From contig NC_065533.1 of NCBI RefSeq assembly GCF_020184175.1, positions 16,266,695 through 16,330,694 on the forward strand: a stretch of 64,000 bases of DNA, written 5' to 3'. The notes beneath the pieces were generated by a model that made no database searches, was not told where the DNA came from, and worked only from the letters and a program-made list of their open reading frames with translations. This document shows, piece after piece, positions 49,561 through 63,664 of this stretch (position 1 is its first letter; each line of letters begins with the position of its first letter). Position numbers and translations under genes: made by a program. This DNA comes from Aphis gossypii (taxonomy: Eukaryota; Arthropoda; Insecta; Hemiptera; Aphididae).

Positions 49561-51512
49561 ACTGACCCATTTAAAAATCTTCTCATATTAAACTTATCTA
49601 ATACATATTCATTCCACCTAAATTTTATTTACTTATTATCTCAATAATAACAGATAACATCTCACACCCCTATACTTTTATAATTCATACTTAAATAATT
49701 TCCCAATCAAGTGCCACTAATGGGTGGGTGGTTTTTTATTCTTATTCTCATTGTATTTTTGTTCTATCACCACATATACTTATTTTGTTAAATAGTAAAC
49801 ATTGTGCATCTTAATAAAAAGTAATATGTGGTATATGTTATGTTTTAAAAGTAATCATAATATTATATTAATATCCAAAGTTTTATAGAATTTACATTAG
49901 TTTTTATTGATTTATGGTAATATTGATAATTTTGATCTGACTTAACATGGGAAATAATTTTCTTATATAATTAGGTATACAAAGTAATTTCAACATAAAT
50001 ATTTTATAAAAATTAAAAAATTGTTTAAATCATATTTAATTTATGAGGGGCAAAATGATAAGTTTGCCCTCTCAATATTTTTTCTGGGGGGCACCTGCCC
50101 CTCATGGCCTCGTGTCCCCTAAATGCCGCCTATGTATCTAGGTATCTACTATGAAACATATTAAAATTTTTCTTATCTTAAGTTTCTGTACACTTAACAT
50201 AAGCTGAGCATGTTATTATTAAACTGGATTTTAAATAGGTATCTGTATCTGTATGTAAAGAATCAAAGCATTTTAACTTATAAATTTGTAAGTATTAAAA
50301 TTCTCGTTAAGCGAAGTAGGTATAGTTGACTAATAATTTGTAAGCAGCCTCTGTGCCACTACAATACGTTCATTTAATATTGTATTATTTTTTATTTTAT
50401 GTTTTATACTTATAACATTATTTAAGCTACTCTTCCAAAATTCAATTTTAATACAAACTGTACAATATTCTATTTTATAATGAAAAAATTTAAAATGTTT
50501 TTTTTTTAAAACAGTAAACTTAAATAAAAAATATAATTATTTATTGTACGTTATTTTGTAACAACTGCAAGGACATCACAACTCTAATTTTTTTTTTAAT
50601 TTTCGTTTTATTAGTGTATTAATGTAGCCATTATAGTATAATGAAAAACATTTTGGTAAAAAACCAAAGTTTAAAAAATGATTATTCAACGAGATAATGA
50701 GCGTTGATAAATAGACGTTAGACGTTATAGAACCGACGACTGAGCAGCCACCTTTGTTTTACGTGTAAAAGTAGTTTGATTTACATAATGGTTTTAAATA
50801 TTTTAATAACCTACAATAGTATTTCCGAATTTTTTTTTTCATAATCGTAAATTTATTTATGTGTTAAGGCATAAAATGTGAATTAAAATTGAATATATCT
50901 TGTTGTTGCATACATATTATAAATTATAATTTAGAAAAATGAATGAGTTTGCGACCCGCAACATATTAACACACAAACCAAATTTTACGAAATTTACGAT
51001 ATTAGTTCTATCTACTATAAAAAATTAGAAAGTGTATCAAAATTATTATCACACTAAATGTCATGAACACAAAACCACTAGAGATCACATTAAAAATATT
51101 ATATTTTATGTGTGAAATCGTTATGTTAATCTAGACACTTTTGTACTTATAGGGTATAGATAACATACCCTACTGTTCCGACTTCTGCTCTATGAAGTCA
51201 TAAACATATTTTCAGACGTCTGTTAATTGAATAATGAATATGAGACCCTCACTATATTTCATAGACAATGGCATACTTTAAATCTAAGCAAACTTGTTTT
51301 TAGTGTTGTAATGTCCTTTAAATTATCAAAATATTTTGGAAAAAAGTTAATAGTTTTAAAAAATATATATATAATGATAAATTTTAACTGTTAACTGTCA
51401 AAAAATCAGTAAAAAAATAATTATAGGTAGTTAAAATAAAAATAAAAAGCGGGTAAGTGGGTACTCTGTTGCGCATTAGGTACCGTGTGGATCACTTTTA
51501 TATATTATAGGA

Positions 51513-52912
51513 GTGTTAAATTTGAATCCAATGATAGTTATCATTGTATACGAAAAACGATTCTGAACGAAGATGATTTGTCAGCCTAGGTTATAATTTC
51601 CAGTGGTTGGTGAAAAAGGTGGTTTATGACCTGGACTGAATACACCAAAATTTAAGTTCTTTTATAATTATTGTAAGCTAAACTTATGAAAAATCTTGAA
51701 CTAAATTTTCAACTCTTAGTTACTTATGCAAAAAATTTTATGAATTATACCTACAAAATAAATTGCAAATATTCATGATTTTGACGAATTTTTGTCAATA
51801 TTTGAACCTCAAATTTATTTTTTTAAAATTGTGCCTATGTATTCTTATCATTTTTTAATCACTATAAGAATAACATATGAGGAACTTTGTATAAAATTTT
51901 CAAGAATTTTATTGGGCCAAAAAAATTTTACCGACACTTCAAAAAAAAATTTTCAGAAAAATTGAAAATTTCAGTTGTCTATAGCTCAAAAAAACTCAAA
52001 ATATTTTGAAAATTAAATCATGTAAGGAAAATGCCAATCTAAATAACTGGTAAAATTTTCAAGTATCTACTACTTATACTTTTTGAATAATAACAAATAT
52101 CAAAAATCGTTTGAGGCTAAACCGTTATTTAACGCGGTTTTGTAAAAATTTAAATTTCAAACACTCATAAAATTTTTTTGTCTGAATCCGGTAGAGTTTT
52201 TTTTACAGATATTTGAAGAAAAATTTATGGAGAATCTTGTACCAAATTTTCAAAACTTAGTTATAAAAGAAAAAAATTTTATGATTTTTCAACTTCAAAA
52301 TTACTTGCAAATTTTCGCGTTTTCGGCAGATTTCGTAAAAATTTGAACTATAAACGCTTATAAAAATAAATTGTGACTAACGATTTTTAATTTTTTTTTG
52401 CTACAATAAGAACAACTCATAAGGAACCTTGTATTAAATTTTCAAGTTTTTTTGGTCATCCAAAATTTTTTTACCGACACTTCAAAAAAACATTCGCATA
52501 CAAATCGAAAATTTCAGTGATAACTCAAAAAAAGTCAAAAATTGTTAAAAATTTAACTGTATATAGATAACACTAACTTAAACATTTGGTGAAAATTTCA
52601 AGTATTTACAGTGATTAGTTTTTAAATTACAACCATATAAAAAAATCGATTTAGTCGAAAATTGGTTTTGCGTAAAAATTCACGTTTTTCCGTCACTTAT
52701 TTTTGTTTTTCTCGATTTTTTTGAAAGATGTTGGAAAATGTTTACTTTTGACCTTTATAATGCACCAAGGATATACTTTTTTCCATTGGAAACCACCCCC
52801 AAAGTTTGAAATTGAAGCATTATTTCGACTAGTTATGCTGTACACTGACACACAAAAAAAAACACACATCATTGTAAAATTAATAAATTCATCACTTCGT
52901 TCAGAATCTAAA
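51513..52912 (+). repeat. Family R repeat, longest copy
   Basis: Runs from a TTAAATTTGAATCCAATGAT block to GTTCAGAATCTAAAA. GATTCTGAACGAAG (from 51559) recurs inverted as CTTCGTTCAGAATC (ending 52909), so the body is bounded by a 14-bp inverted pair. Shared sequence also extends about 45 bp left of it in the other copies. The interior is AT-rich with repeated AAAATTTCA / TTTCAAGTAT-type blocks and no conserved protein. Confidence 0.75.
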
Positions 52913-54051
52913 ATAAAAATACCGGAATAAACACATAATATTACTTACTGTTTTAGAGATTGTGTTTGTACAAATGTTTTGAAGTGACGATGATTTTGTT
53001 GGAAAATGTATAGGAGAGAAAAACACTTGTACTGATACGATAGTTGTCAGCAGACTAATATTATACCTGTAATATTTATCTGGCCATACCTTAAACTAAA
53101 ACAATAGAAATGACCAAAAACAGGTTACCGATACCTAGTCGAACTGGTGGTGTTTGGTGGGAGAGGGTAGCTAACATCGGTTGGACGGTGATTGGCTAAT
53201 ATTGGTCGTGCCGGTACCGATTTTTATGTATATATATTGTTCATAAATTACATCAATTTCCATCTCAAAAATGAAGAAAATATATTTCGTATTCATGAAC
53301 TAATTCCTCGGACTTAATTAAAACATTGTCAAACTGAAATTATGAAACTTTCGCTATTTATAAATATAACAACAGTTTACTATATTTCTTTGGATATTTA
53401 TCAGAAAAATAATTAAGTTAATTGATATATTATTTTTTATAATTTAAATTTAAAATTTAAACATTCATTTGCATTAAGTTTAATACTAATAACAATATTA
53501 ATAACTTATGCCTATAATATTTAAATACCATCATTGTTACCATTGAAAAATATATATAAACAAGATGCGATTCATCAATGCTGCTTATCGTCATTATAAA
53601 CTTAATTTAAATTAAACCTATAATGTCAATATATTATAATTATTAATTAACTAGTGATAATTATATATTTTTAGTGTAAAATAGTTCGAGTATACGTATG
53701 GTAATTTAAATTGATGTAGCTTACAGTTTTTTTAGGTAAAAAAACAAATTTTTGTAGTGTATAAAAAAAAAGTTTAAAAAGATAGTAGGTACCTAACCCA
53801 TAAATAAATTTAAATTTGCACATTTGGTATGTGTTATACAGTAGATTCTTGTGATGTTGAATCTCGAGGAGGGGGGGGGGTAGGATAGAGACTTTTGACA
53901 TAATAAGAATTTACTGTGTATATACAATATCTGTAAAAGGTTAACTTTATAACAATAAAACTAATAATTATTCAAGTATTTTGAAGTAGAGGTAAGTATT
54001 CCTTTTTTTAACGACCACGAATTTATCTGAAATTAAATTATATCTTAGTCT

Positions 54052-54131
54052 AATGGTTTTCAACCTTTTAACGACGCAGCACACTTCATCTCCTACAAAA
54101 TTTTAGCGGCACACCAGTTGAAAATCATTGT
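54052..54131. mobile_element. 80-bp hAT-type MITE
   Basis: Ends AATGGTTTTCAACC and, inverted, ACAATGATTTTCAAC, flanked by the perfect 8-bp duplication CTTAGTCT (54044-54051, 54132-54139). The terminus resembles the widespread CAGTGGTTCTCAACC hAT group (recalled). Among the smallest elements in the window. Confidence 0.8.
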
Positions 54132-54689
54132 CTTAGTCTTATATATACACTGGCTTTTATAATGTACTGTTTCGATTTGTCCGTCTTGTACATAACATTA
54201 CCGCGTAAAATGTATTAAAATATGTTTATTGTGATGGTAATAATACGAAACCGGGTAGTCGGCTAGGTAGGTAGTTTACGGACGCACGACGGGTGGTCCG
54301 GGATGTGTGAAGGTACCGATGTTGGACACCTGCGAAACCCGTCCCAAACTATTATATAGTTAATAGTTAGGTACATGCTATATAATATATTATTGAATCT
54401 CACTATTTATTTATTTTACAATCAATGTAGATTCGCACGGATGTGTAGAAAACTATAATGTATTCAACAAAGGTTCATTTGATATGCAATTTACATATTA
54501 AAATTAAAATCTAGGTCCAAATTTCAAGATATAAAAACGGTATTACGACAATAATAATAATAATTATGAAAAATTAAAATAATAAATAATAGTAAAAAAT
54601 ATAAAAATTGCTTGCGCATAAAATAAAAATAATACAACAATATAACATTTGAATGGTAATTAATGATTAGTTTAATAATATTATTTTGA

Positions 54690-54836
54690 TCAATCAGTTC
54701 TCTTACGTATATTATTACTCACAACTGTCAAAAATTCTTCAATAGTTAGCTTCATTTTGTCGTTTAACGAAATAAATGCTTTTAGACGGATGTCTATAGT
54801 TTTATTGTGGCCTCTTTTTGTCCCATAATAAGAAAA
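54690..54836 (-). pseudogene. Possible terminal exon of unknown or decayed gene
   Basis: A splice-acceptor-like TTCTTACCAG opens a 48-codon frame (FSYYGTKRGHNKTIDIRLKA..., ending NNIRKRTD and TGA) with balanced amino-acid composition. No domain is recognised and no upstream partner exon in matching phase was found. It may be transposase remains. Confidence 0.25.
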
Positions 54837-57650
54837 CTGGTAAGAAAAATTAAAACAAAATTAATGCCGATTGAGCCATGTTAATGATAGATGCTTTAGG
54901 TCAACCCGAAGAGAGTATCGTAAAAACAGTACTATCAATATGTTTCAATGTGTTAAATTAATAAGTAATTTATTCTACAAAATGTATTTTAATATTTTAC
55001 GATTTTTGAAGTTACAATCTATTTAATATGTGATTTTTCTATATGTTTGATTGTATATAAGACTTAATAATTTAATTCAATTCTCTACAAGTATTTTTAT
55101 TGTTTTTTATAGTGACTTATAATATTCACGTATAAACTTAACGTTTGTACTTTTTTTGTCTATTTAATTAAAATAAAATATCTAAAAATATTACTGTACC
55201 TATAATATAATACTATATTTTCCTAATGCAATCGATGTATAACTTTTTAGTTTGTGATAAATCAGCCGGTGCAAAAGATGTATAGATGTCAAGTGAAAGT
55301 ATAGAAAAATCGGCACAACTTATCGTTTTATTGATTCCACCCGATATTTGTCAACATTGATCCGTCAAACTTGTATAGGAGTCTAAGTATGTAACATACG
55401 TTTTATTATTAAATTCATAATTTTTATATAATATTAATTGATTTTTCCGTTCACTAATAACAATTTTAATACTAATTTACAATACAAGACGCACAAAAGA
55501 CTACAACTGTCACTAAATGACGATTATTTGGATTCATAACATGTTGAACAATATTTACTTTTATTTCTAATAATACCAATGTACAAGGACGTACACAGGT
55601 GTTTTGGGTGTTCAAACATCTCCCGAAGTATTTGGTTTTTGTAATATAAATTTTATACTAATAAATTAAAATAACTAATATAATTTGAATAAAATAAAAA
55701 TACTTAAACATGATTGATAAATAAAATAATATTTATTGTATATTAACATGATGGGTACAAAAGAATTTGAAAAAAAATGTTCTACTTTTCAATAACTTAT
55801 TTTCTACTAATTTTTATCTGCGTACCTACGTCCTTGCCAATGTACCTACATTATGTAATAAAATATGTCTCTTTTCGATACAATATTTTATAGATAATAT
55901 TGATTAAGATTTAAAACGTATTTTATAAAACAATATGTTAGGATTTTAGGTACAGTTGGAGAGCTCAAAGTTCAAGTAATGCTGTATGAGTACTGTTACG
56001 AAAGAATTTCAAATTAATTTTATAAAAATGTGAGCATTTTACATTTTGTTTTTATTAAAATAAATAATTTACACGTATTAACCGACGGAATCAATAAATA
56101 AAAAAAATCGGCAAAGTTAATAAGGTGCAATTATTGATAGATTTATTGGTATTATAGTATTTTATTTTAATTTATTCATTTTTATGATATATTATATTGA
56201 CTTACGACATTAAAGAAATAATTCTTCAAACAGTAGAAAAAATTAATTTCTTAATATATTTTAGAAATAATAAACATTATATTCTTAAAACACGTATAAA
56301 AACCTATGTAGAATTTGTCTATACTACAATAACTATTTCTATAATAAAACGTATAGTTAAAAAATTTTTTTGGTCGCATATAATGGAAACTCTTAAATTA
56401 AATTGCCTATCATATGTAAGTAGGTAATTATTACATTCTAATTTAATGCTGAGAGAAAAAAAGGTTGAGCCAGAAAAATATATAATTACTTAATACACCT
56501 ATATATTACATTTTATTTTAGTAAGGTAGGTAATTTATTTTAATGTGATCATCTCAAGAGATAAACGTCAAGTTTTTCTTTGTTATTTTTACTTTTATTT
56601 TTTGTTATAACTTATAAATATCTTAACCGGTTGTTCTAATATCAGTTTCATACCCATCATTATACCTCCATGGTACCCTGTACCATCTGCTCACATTAGA
56701 GAATAAATTATGTATAGATATAGTAGTTTCTGTCAAACATTTTAAACGTTTTTCTATGTAATTCGTCATTTTAAACGTTCCATTAGATAAGATTATGATT
56801 TTTCTTGATCGAATAATTTTTTGATTATAGTCGTATTTGATGTTACAGTGGGTAAATAGGTCTATGTCTTACAAAACCTTACTCGTTTCCTTTAAAAAAG
56901 TGTAAAACATTTAATAGATAGGTATTTATAATTCATTTTATTTAAATAAAATAAATTACCTAAATATTTTCCATTTCATGTTTTTGAATACGTCTATATA
57001 TTTATACATATCTACGGTGGACAGATGTCGGAACTCTAGACATAAATATATGTTATTACTTATTATGTATTTATATATAGTTTTATTATTAAATTCTTGA
57101 TTATATGATTATATACACTTATAATAAAAAAAATAATAAAATAAGTTGCTAAAATTTGTTATTTTCACACCATTACTTTTCAAATATTGGTAGGTGGGTA
57201 CCTATATATTATAAGCTTTACAGCCAATAATATGTTTTCAGAGTTACAGTTAAAGACAAATATGAAGTTCATAATTTATAGGATCACCTAAAAATTATAC
57301 TAAAATTTTTATAAAATAATTTTGTCTCGACGTTTTTATTTTTATTGACATACTCTGTAGCACTAGCGTAATCTTCACTAAACATTTTATTCATTTCGAT
57401 ACAATATGTTACTTCGAATCATCATTAAAAAATTTTTAAATAATACTACTCTTATAACAATTAAAATTGTATAATAATGATAAGTACAAATCTAAATACC
57501 TATATGGTTATTTGTTTTAAAATAAATATATTTGAAATAAAGTAGCAAGACACTAATCAATACGGAAATACGGCTGTGATTTAAATATTTGTAAGTAGTA
57601 TATATTTATCGATCCTAAAACCTAACTTTTGATTCTCTGCGGTAAAGCAC

Positions 57651-58425
57651 GATTTCGTACGTTTTACCTTTTTGGAAATACGACTCCATACGTTTTTGAT
57701 CAAACAATAGATTACGTACCATTGTCTGTGCAATGTTGCCATTTAATATTTAAATGTATTATTTTTATTTCTTATTTATTGTCAATTCGTTTAATTTTCT
57801 TAAATAATAACATTATAAAAAAATTGTGAAAATGTAAAAATAAAAATAATTATAATTTGATACCTAGGCGTTATATAAATATTTTATGATATTTTTACGA
57901 ATCAAATATTCATTAGGAATATTCGTTGATTGTGTAATCTAAAGTTGTTTGTCGACTGAAGTCATTTTATTGAAACACCAATTAGATGCTGATCTTATTT
58001 TTATATAATTGTACTTGTATAAAGCACGTACTTTAACACTTTACACAAAATGACAAAGTTATCGACTGGTGACTTAGTTTACTAAGTCTATAAGATTGGA
58101 CCCTTACTTATGGTTAAGTATACGCGAAACGTACATAAAACGCTATACAAGGCCGCCCGCAGAAATTTTTCTCGGGGGGGGGGCCAGCGAAAAAACAATA
58201 CACTTATCATAAATTCTGTTTTTATTTTTTTTATATTTAAACAAATTATCCTAAAGAGCGGGGGGGGCCGTGGCCCCCCCTGGCCCCCCCCCTGCGGGCG
58301 GCCTTGACGCTATAATTAAGTCAAACAGTCAATTACATACGTAACCTTATGGAAATCTGGCAATATTGCACTAAACTATTGGGTAAAAACGTACAAAACC
58401 GTGTGTCTTAAAACGTACACGATTC
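57651..58425. mobile_element. Element with ~90-bp imperfect inverted ends
   Basis: Left arm 57651-57744 (TTCGTACGTTTTACC ... GTGCAATGTTGCCA) is matched, inverted, by 58353-58425 (GTGTACGTTTTAAG ... GTGCAATATTGCCA). Interior about 600 bp, non-coding, and containing the younger hAT-type MITE 58148-58306. No target duplication found. Confidence 0.55.
58148..58306. mobile_element. 159-bp hAT-type MITE
   Basis: Perfectly inverted ends CAAGGCCGCCCGCAG / CTGCGGGCGGCCTTG with the perfect 8-bp duplication ACGCTATA (58140-58147, 58307-58314). Long G and C runs next to each end. Sits inside the older long-inverted-repeat element 57651-58425. Confidence 0.9.
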
Positions 58426-58818
58426 TCTGACCACTGACTACCTACAACCGCAACCACTATGGAGGGGCCACCATCACTAACCCGTCTACTACGATGAGCC
58501 TACGTCACTATCCCGTAGTCACAATTACAGAAATGCCTGATTGTGGTCCGAATATAGGTAGTTTATTTTGTCACAAATATAAGTATCCCGATTGCGTACA
58601 AACACATATTGGTTCACAAAATAACGTATTATTAATAAAATAGGTTTATACATATAGAAAAAATTTGATATTTCCTTTTTTTAAATTTTTAAATTTAAAT
58701 TTGTATACATTTTTCTTTATTAATTTTTTAGATTATTGACTATAAGTACAAATTATTGATCGCAATTTTTATTTTAGAATCCGTTTGACATTGTCCTAAA
58801 ATTTTCAGAAATTGAAAT

Positions 58819-58908
58819 TTAATAACTTTCACACGCATTCATTGTTAAATACATAATAGAACTACAAACAGCCCATATCTCAGGCGGAAAATCACAATCA
58901 TCATCAGT
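58819..58908 (-). pseudogene. MULE-type transposase fragment, decayed
   Basis: Minus-strand reading TDDDCDFPPEIWAVCS, then SIMYLTMNACESY and a stop. The pattern FPPEIW...(T)N-A/G-C/A-ES resembles the segment just after the MULE transposase core in aphid MULE-domain proteins (recalled). Only about 29 residues are readable; the usual following FHS block is lost after the stop. Confidence 0.35.
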
Positions 58909-59481
58909 GTAAGTGTAATAAATAATCACAAAATGTATGAATTTTAACCGTTCGAGGTTGTACAAAAGCTAAGTCTATGGCAATACATTCATCTACCGTT
59001 TTTGGTTTTAAAAATAGTAATCCAAATGGCAAATACATACGTCAAAAACTTGCCTATAATATTACTACCTTTGTTTTTATACTCTATACTTAACCCTAAA
59101 GATATCAAAATACGTATCGAACGCAATAGGGATATTTATTTAGTTTAATAAATCATTGAAAATAGTATTTCCTACCTATTATGCACAAGTCGCAATCAGG
59201 ATAGGTAAAAAAGTTTAAAAAGGTTAATTAGGGGCGCAATCAGGTAACACACTTCCCCTCGATGATTACCCAACCATCCCATCAGAACTGATACTATTGT
59301 TATTTTTCACTGTTTATATATTAGTCTTCGTAGTTTTTAAACATATTATTTAAAGCAGGCTCCTTAGTTTTTTTTTAATGTCGAATAATAGTAGCCAAGT
59401 ACATACTCCTGACATTTCAACAGGTTTTATGCATTTTATAAAATGTTGGAAAAAGTAAAAGAATATCAATAACAAAACTTA

Positions 59482-59845
59482 CTTTATTAACTCATCGTCA
59501 GTTGATTCAAAGTCGGGTATATGTGGTTCTTCATCATGGATACTTACAGTAAAACATTTGACATTTGCTCTTCACGTCTAAATACCAAATATAATAAATT
59601 TAAAAAAAATAAAAAGGTATATAATGTGAACATTTTTACATTGCGTCTTCAATTATTTCGTCAATTAATCTTAATGCATCGTTCAAACCCACTGGAATTG
59701 GTTGCTATTCGTCACTAAATATTGAATACGATAAATTAAATACAATAATAAAAATAAATAATATTAAACTTACAGTATAGGTATATCATGATTTGGTCTA
59801 GTAAATTCATTGTCATTTTTTATGTCTTTATGTCTTTTAAATTCC
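59482..59845 (-). pseudogene. Cluster of possible decayed exons, unknown protein
   Basis: Three short minus-strand stretches look coding. 59771-59845 (EFKRHKDIKNDNEFTRPNHD..., ending at GTAAGT); about 59650-59712 (QPIPVGLNDALRLIDEIIED, preceded by an in-frame TAG); and about 59482-59570 (FTVSIHDEEPHIPDFESTDD, ending at GTAAGT). Acidic composition and donor-like ends suggest former exons, but stops and phase conflicts block a working model. They could belong with the MULE fragment at 58819-58908. Confidence 0.25.
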
Positions 59846-60781
59846 CTGATATCAATAATAATAAAAAGAAAATTCTTCCAAATTGAACATTATATAAAAC
59901 GTGTTTTTTGCTCTAAAATCGTTCTCATACTGACCTAAAAATATTAATTGTCTTTTAAAAATGTTCTCAGAGGCTACTTATTCAGTACTTTGTATCAATC
60001 TGTAGGTAGCATCTCATGTGTTAAATAATAAATTTAAATAATTTTGAAACGCTGGTATAGGTTATATACAATAATTATATCACTATATAACTGCTTTTGT
60101 AAAAGCATTTGTACTATAAAAGTAAGAATTAAAAGCATAGGTATTATTGTTGATAAAAAGTTTAAATGGTCTTAACGCGTTCAACATATTTCAACTTCAA
60201 TTTAAAAACTATACCATATTTTTAAGTCATCGAGATCTTGACTAAACGCACAAATATTAAAAATAATGATTTTCTTCTCTCTTGCTCAATCTACATATAG
60301 TTATGATTTAGCAGTCTGAGAAGAAACTTATAATATACATTTGACTAACCTTGAATTAACAATACACACATTAATTAAAATTATACTCAAGAAACCTAAC
60401 CTATGTCTTAACCAAAAAAAAAAAATGTATACAAGGATTTTAATACTTAATCTTAATTTAATAGCTATTTATTATAAAAATGTAATTGTACGTGTAAAAT
60501 GTTTATCTTAATATATTGTTTTATGATGTTTGAAATTTATTGAACATTAGCTAACCAGCTGAATGTCGATTATACACGATTACTATATAGGCACCGAACA
60601 AAACATGAAACACCTGGCTTAATTCCCATCTAAATCGAACATGTATTTTATACTTATAGCAAAAACAATTTAGATATATGACTCCCTTTGCCACGCCTCC
60701 TGGGGGTAAGGAAAACGAAATACATGAGTTAATTGCCTTATTCTCACCACTCCCATTAAAAATAAAAATAAATGTAATAGA

Positions 60782-60832
60782 CAGTTGAACCTCTATAAGT
60801 CAAATTTTTGATAGCTCGAAGGAATGCCTTAG
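60782..60832 (+). mobile_element. Pogo/Tigger-like terminal fragment
   Basis: CAGTTGAACCTCTATAAGTC followed by a CTCGAAGGAATGCC block, the diverged equivalent of 10251-10312 read from the other strand. Only one end is visible. Confidence 0.55.
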
Positions 60833-63664
60833 TCACTATATTTCAATGTATGATACAAGTGATAAATTTTCTCGGACGGTTAACTATAACGTATATAGTG
60901 TGTATACGTAGGTATTATAATGTATAGATACGTATGATAAAATGTATGTTCATAAACAACGATAATCATAGTTGTAAACTGATAATCTATCTAATTTTTA
61001 CTTAATGCTTAAAAATTAGGTTAAAAATTAAAAATTACGGTTTCGTAATTTCAACAGATTGACGTCCGTTATTAATGAATATCTACTGTATATTATTAGT
61101 AAATTTTTAGTTAGGTCAAAATATTATAGATAAATGTTTTCAAAGATCGATACCTATTTAATGAAATGCTGACATATCAATTGTCTAATTGATCTTATGA
61201 TTTTGTTAAGTTAAAGCAGAAAACCGTACTTTAAAGCAAGGCTTAAATCAAAAAAATTATAAGTACATTGTTTAACGTTATAGGATAGTTAAACGTTATA
61301 AGAAATTAAGAGTTTAACTTTATAAATAATTTAATCGTTTAAACGTTAATAAAATTTTTCGTTTACTATTATTAACAATGAAAATTGTATGAACAATTGA
61401 GTGTTTTAAGGTTTTATCGGTGTTAACAATTAAAATATTAGGTACCTATTAATGTATGTGGTAGGCTATATGGGTGTCGTGTTGAAAATAGCCGACGTAA
61501 TTTCTAATAAAACATATTTATAAATTATAATTGGTAATGCGTATTTATTGGTTAATAAATATATTCCTATTCTAAATATCATTTTACATTTATTTTATTT
61601 CCATTACCTAAAAATTATTACAGTTTTACAAAATAACTATGTTCCAAATAGGTATACGAACTCATTCCGAATAGAGAAAAGTTATAAATATTTTTCTCTG
61701 ACAATTTTTTGTGTTTCAATCGTTAATCATTATCTCTTATGTTACTCGACATTAATTTTAATCGTTTTTTTTTTTTTTTTTTAATGATTCATTTCTGTTT
61801 TATTATCCGTTATTTGTTTTCAATAGTATTTTGATATTATACTACTTATTGAATACATATACTACTTTATATACTAACGACATTATAAAAACGTTATTTT
61901 GCCATGCTTTAAAGAATCTAATTGTCAGTGATAAAATAAAAAAAATTGACGATTGTCATTTAATAAATAAATAATTTTATAAATAACCACACTCTAAAGT
62001 CTAAATTGAGAGTTGATGCAATTTTATTCTGCTCCAAAACGGTGATTACAGAAATATTAATAGAAAAATGTCACACGTCATTGTAACACTAATACATTAA
62101 TTCCTTCTCTTATAATCAAAACAATTGGATAAACTGTATTTGTAGTTAATATTATCACAATTTAAAATATATATGTATAGAGGAATATTAAAATAATTTG
62201 TTTTATACCTACAAGAAAACTGTTAATAGTTGACCGTTTAAAATCTAACGTAATTTGGTAATATTGGTGTTAGAAATAAAAAAAGTAAAATAATTATAAT
62301 CAAAATTTAATATTCTGATCATTGTTGAAAAATAAAATAAAAATAATACCGAAATTAATGAAATAACAATAAATGATTGGGAGTCTAAAAATATAACATA
62401 TATCAAAGTAAATTACAATCTCAAAATTACGCCCCCATTTTTTGATTCTTTGTTAATAACATGAAAAAAAAGTAATTTAACAGCAACATGATTTATCGAC
62501 ATTCTCTTTAATAGGGTACAACAAGTGTAATTAAGGATATCGTGAGGGTCATTATATATTATAGTGGGGTAGTCGAGTCAGATCATTGATCGCATAACCT
62601 TGTTTGGGGATGTAGATAATATGAGCCACCTGCAAAACCGGTCCATAATCGCTATTAATTATTACTGAAATATTTAAACGTATAAAGTGCATATCCGAGG
62701 ACCTAGGTCGATTCAATATCTATTGTACAGCAGAGCGATTTTTTTAAATTTAAGTTTAAATTAAAAATTAATTAATATTAAATTCTTTACTTATGATTTA
62801 TAAATTATTATTTTAATTAAAAAAAAACTATTTATAGAAATAAAAAATTTTAAAATATTAAAAATAAAAAAAAACTCTTGAATATTATTTTCAAATGCTT
62901 ACCTATTGTAAAGATATATAAGTGTAACTGAATCAAATGATTGCAGAAATATCATAACTCACGACTCACACATTTTATGAAATTGATTATTAGTAAAAAC
63001 GCCTTTAGTTAAATAATTAGTACATGATATATTTCAATAAGTATTTATTCTTAAGTATATTTATAACATTTTTCACAGAGTATGCTGAAACTATTATTTT
63101 TTATTAACAATAAACAACAATAATCAATAAAAATTATTTTAAAGATATTAGCATTAAAATATAATAATTATTGTTCTATAAAATTTTAACAAATTGTTTG
63201 ACAATATATTTATTTTAATATTTTGCTTCTATTTCAATAATTAGAATTATTAGTAGGTACCTTTTATGAATGACCATCTGTTTTTATAAATAAATATGGT
63301 TTACATAGGCATAGGCAATTTGAATGCATTTAATTTTTAATATTTATAAAAGTTTGATGATTTATGAAACAAAACAAACTTTTTGGTTTTCATACAGTAA
63401 AATTAAGGAACAAATAACACTTATTTTTCTTGTACATTTTGCTTTAAATAACACACATCATCATTCTGTATTTCATTAGATTCAAATATTTAGTTTTCGA
63501 GGAGTTTTGTATACCTAGGCAATTTTACTGCTAATTTAATACTTTTGGGATTTCCATGCAAATCATTGCATACAATATAATATTTCAATACTCTGGCAAA
63601 TTATTCATTAAATCATTATAGAACCAATGACGTACCAATAGAAAGAGGGGAAGCTCTGACGTTC

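Larger units (their letters stand above)
48342..51512. other. AT-rich intergenic DNA
   Basis: Apart from the hAT and Helitron fragments near 49.2-49.6 kb, I see only AT-rich low-complexity sequence. A GC-containing GGGGCACCTGCCCC-type patch near 50040-50130 may be another decayed MITE end. No gene recognised. Confidence 0.5.
52931..63600. other. Right-hand intergenic region
   Basis: Outside the elements and coding remnants listed, this is AT-rich DNA without a recognised gene. G/C-rich patches at 53130-53215, 54240-54350 and 62560-62660 interrupt it; the last two share weak similarity (GGTAGTCG and CACCTGC-AAACC) and may be diverged repeats. Confidence 0.5.

Noticed and set aside
57629..57829. 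66-codon plus frame
   Set aside because: Covers the left inverted arm of the element 57651-58425; codon content is not protein-like.
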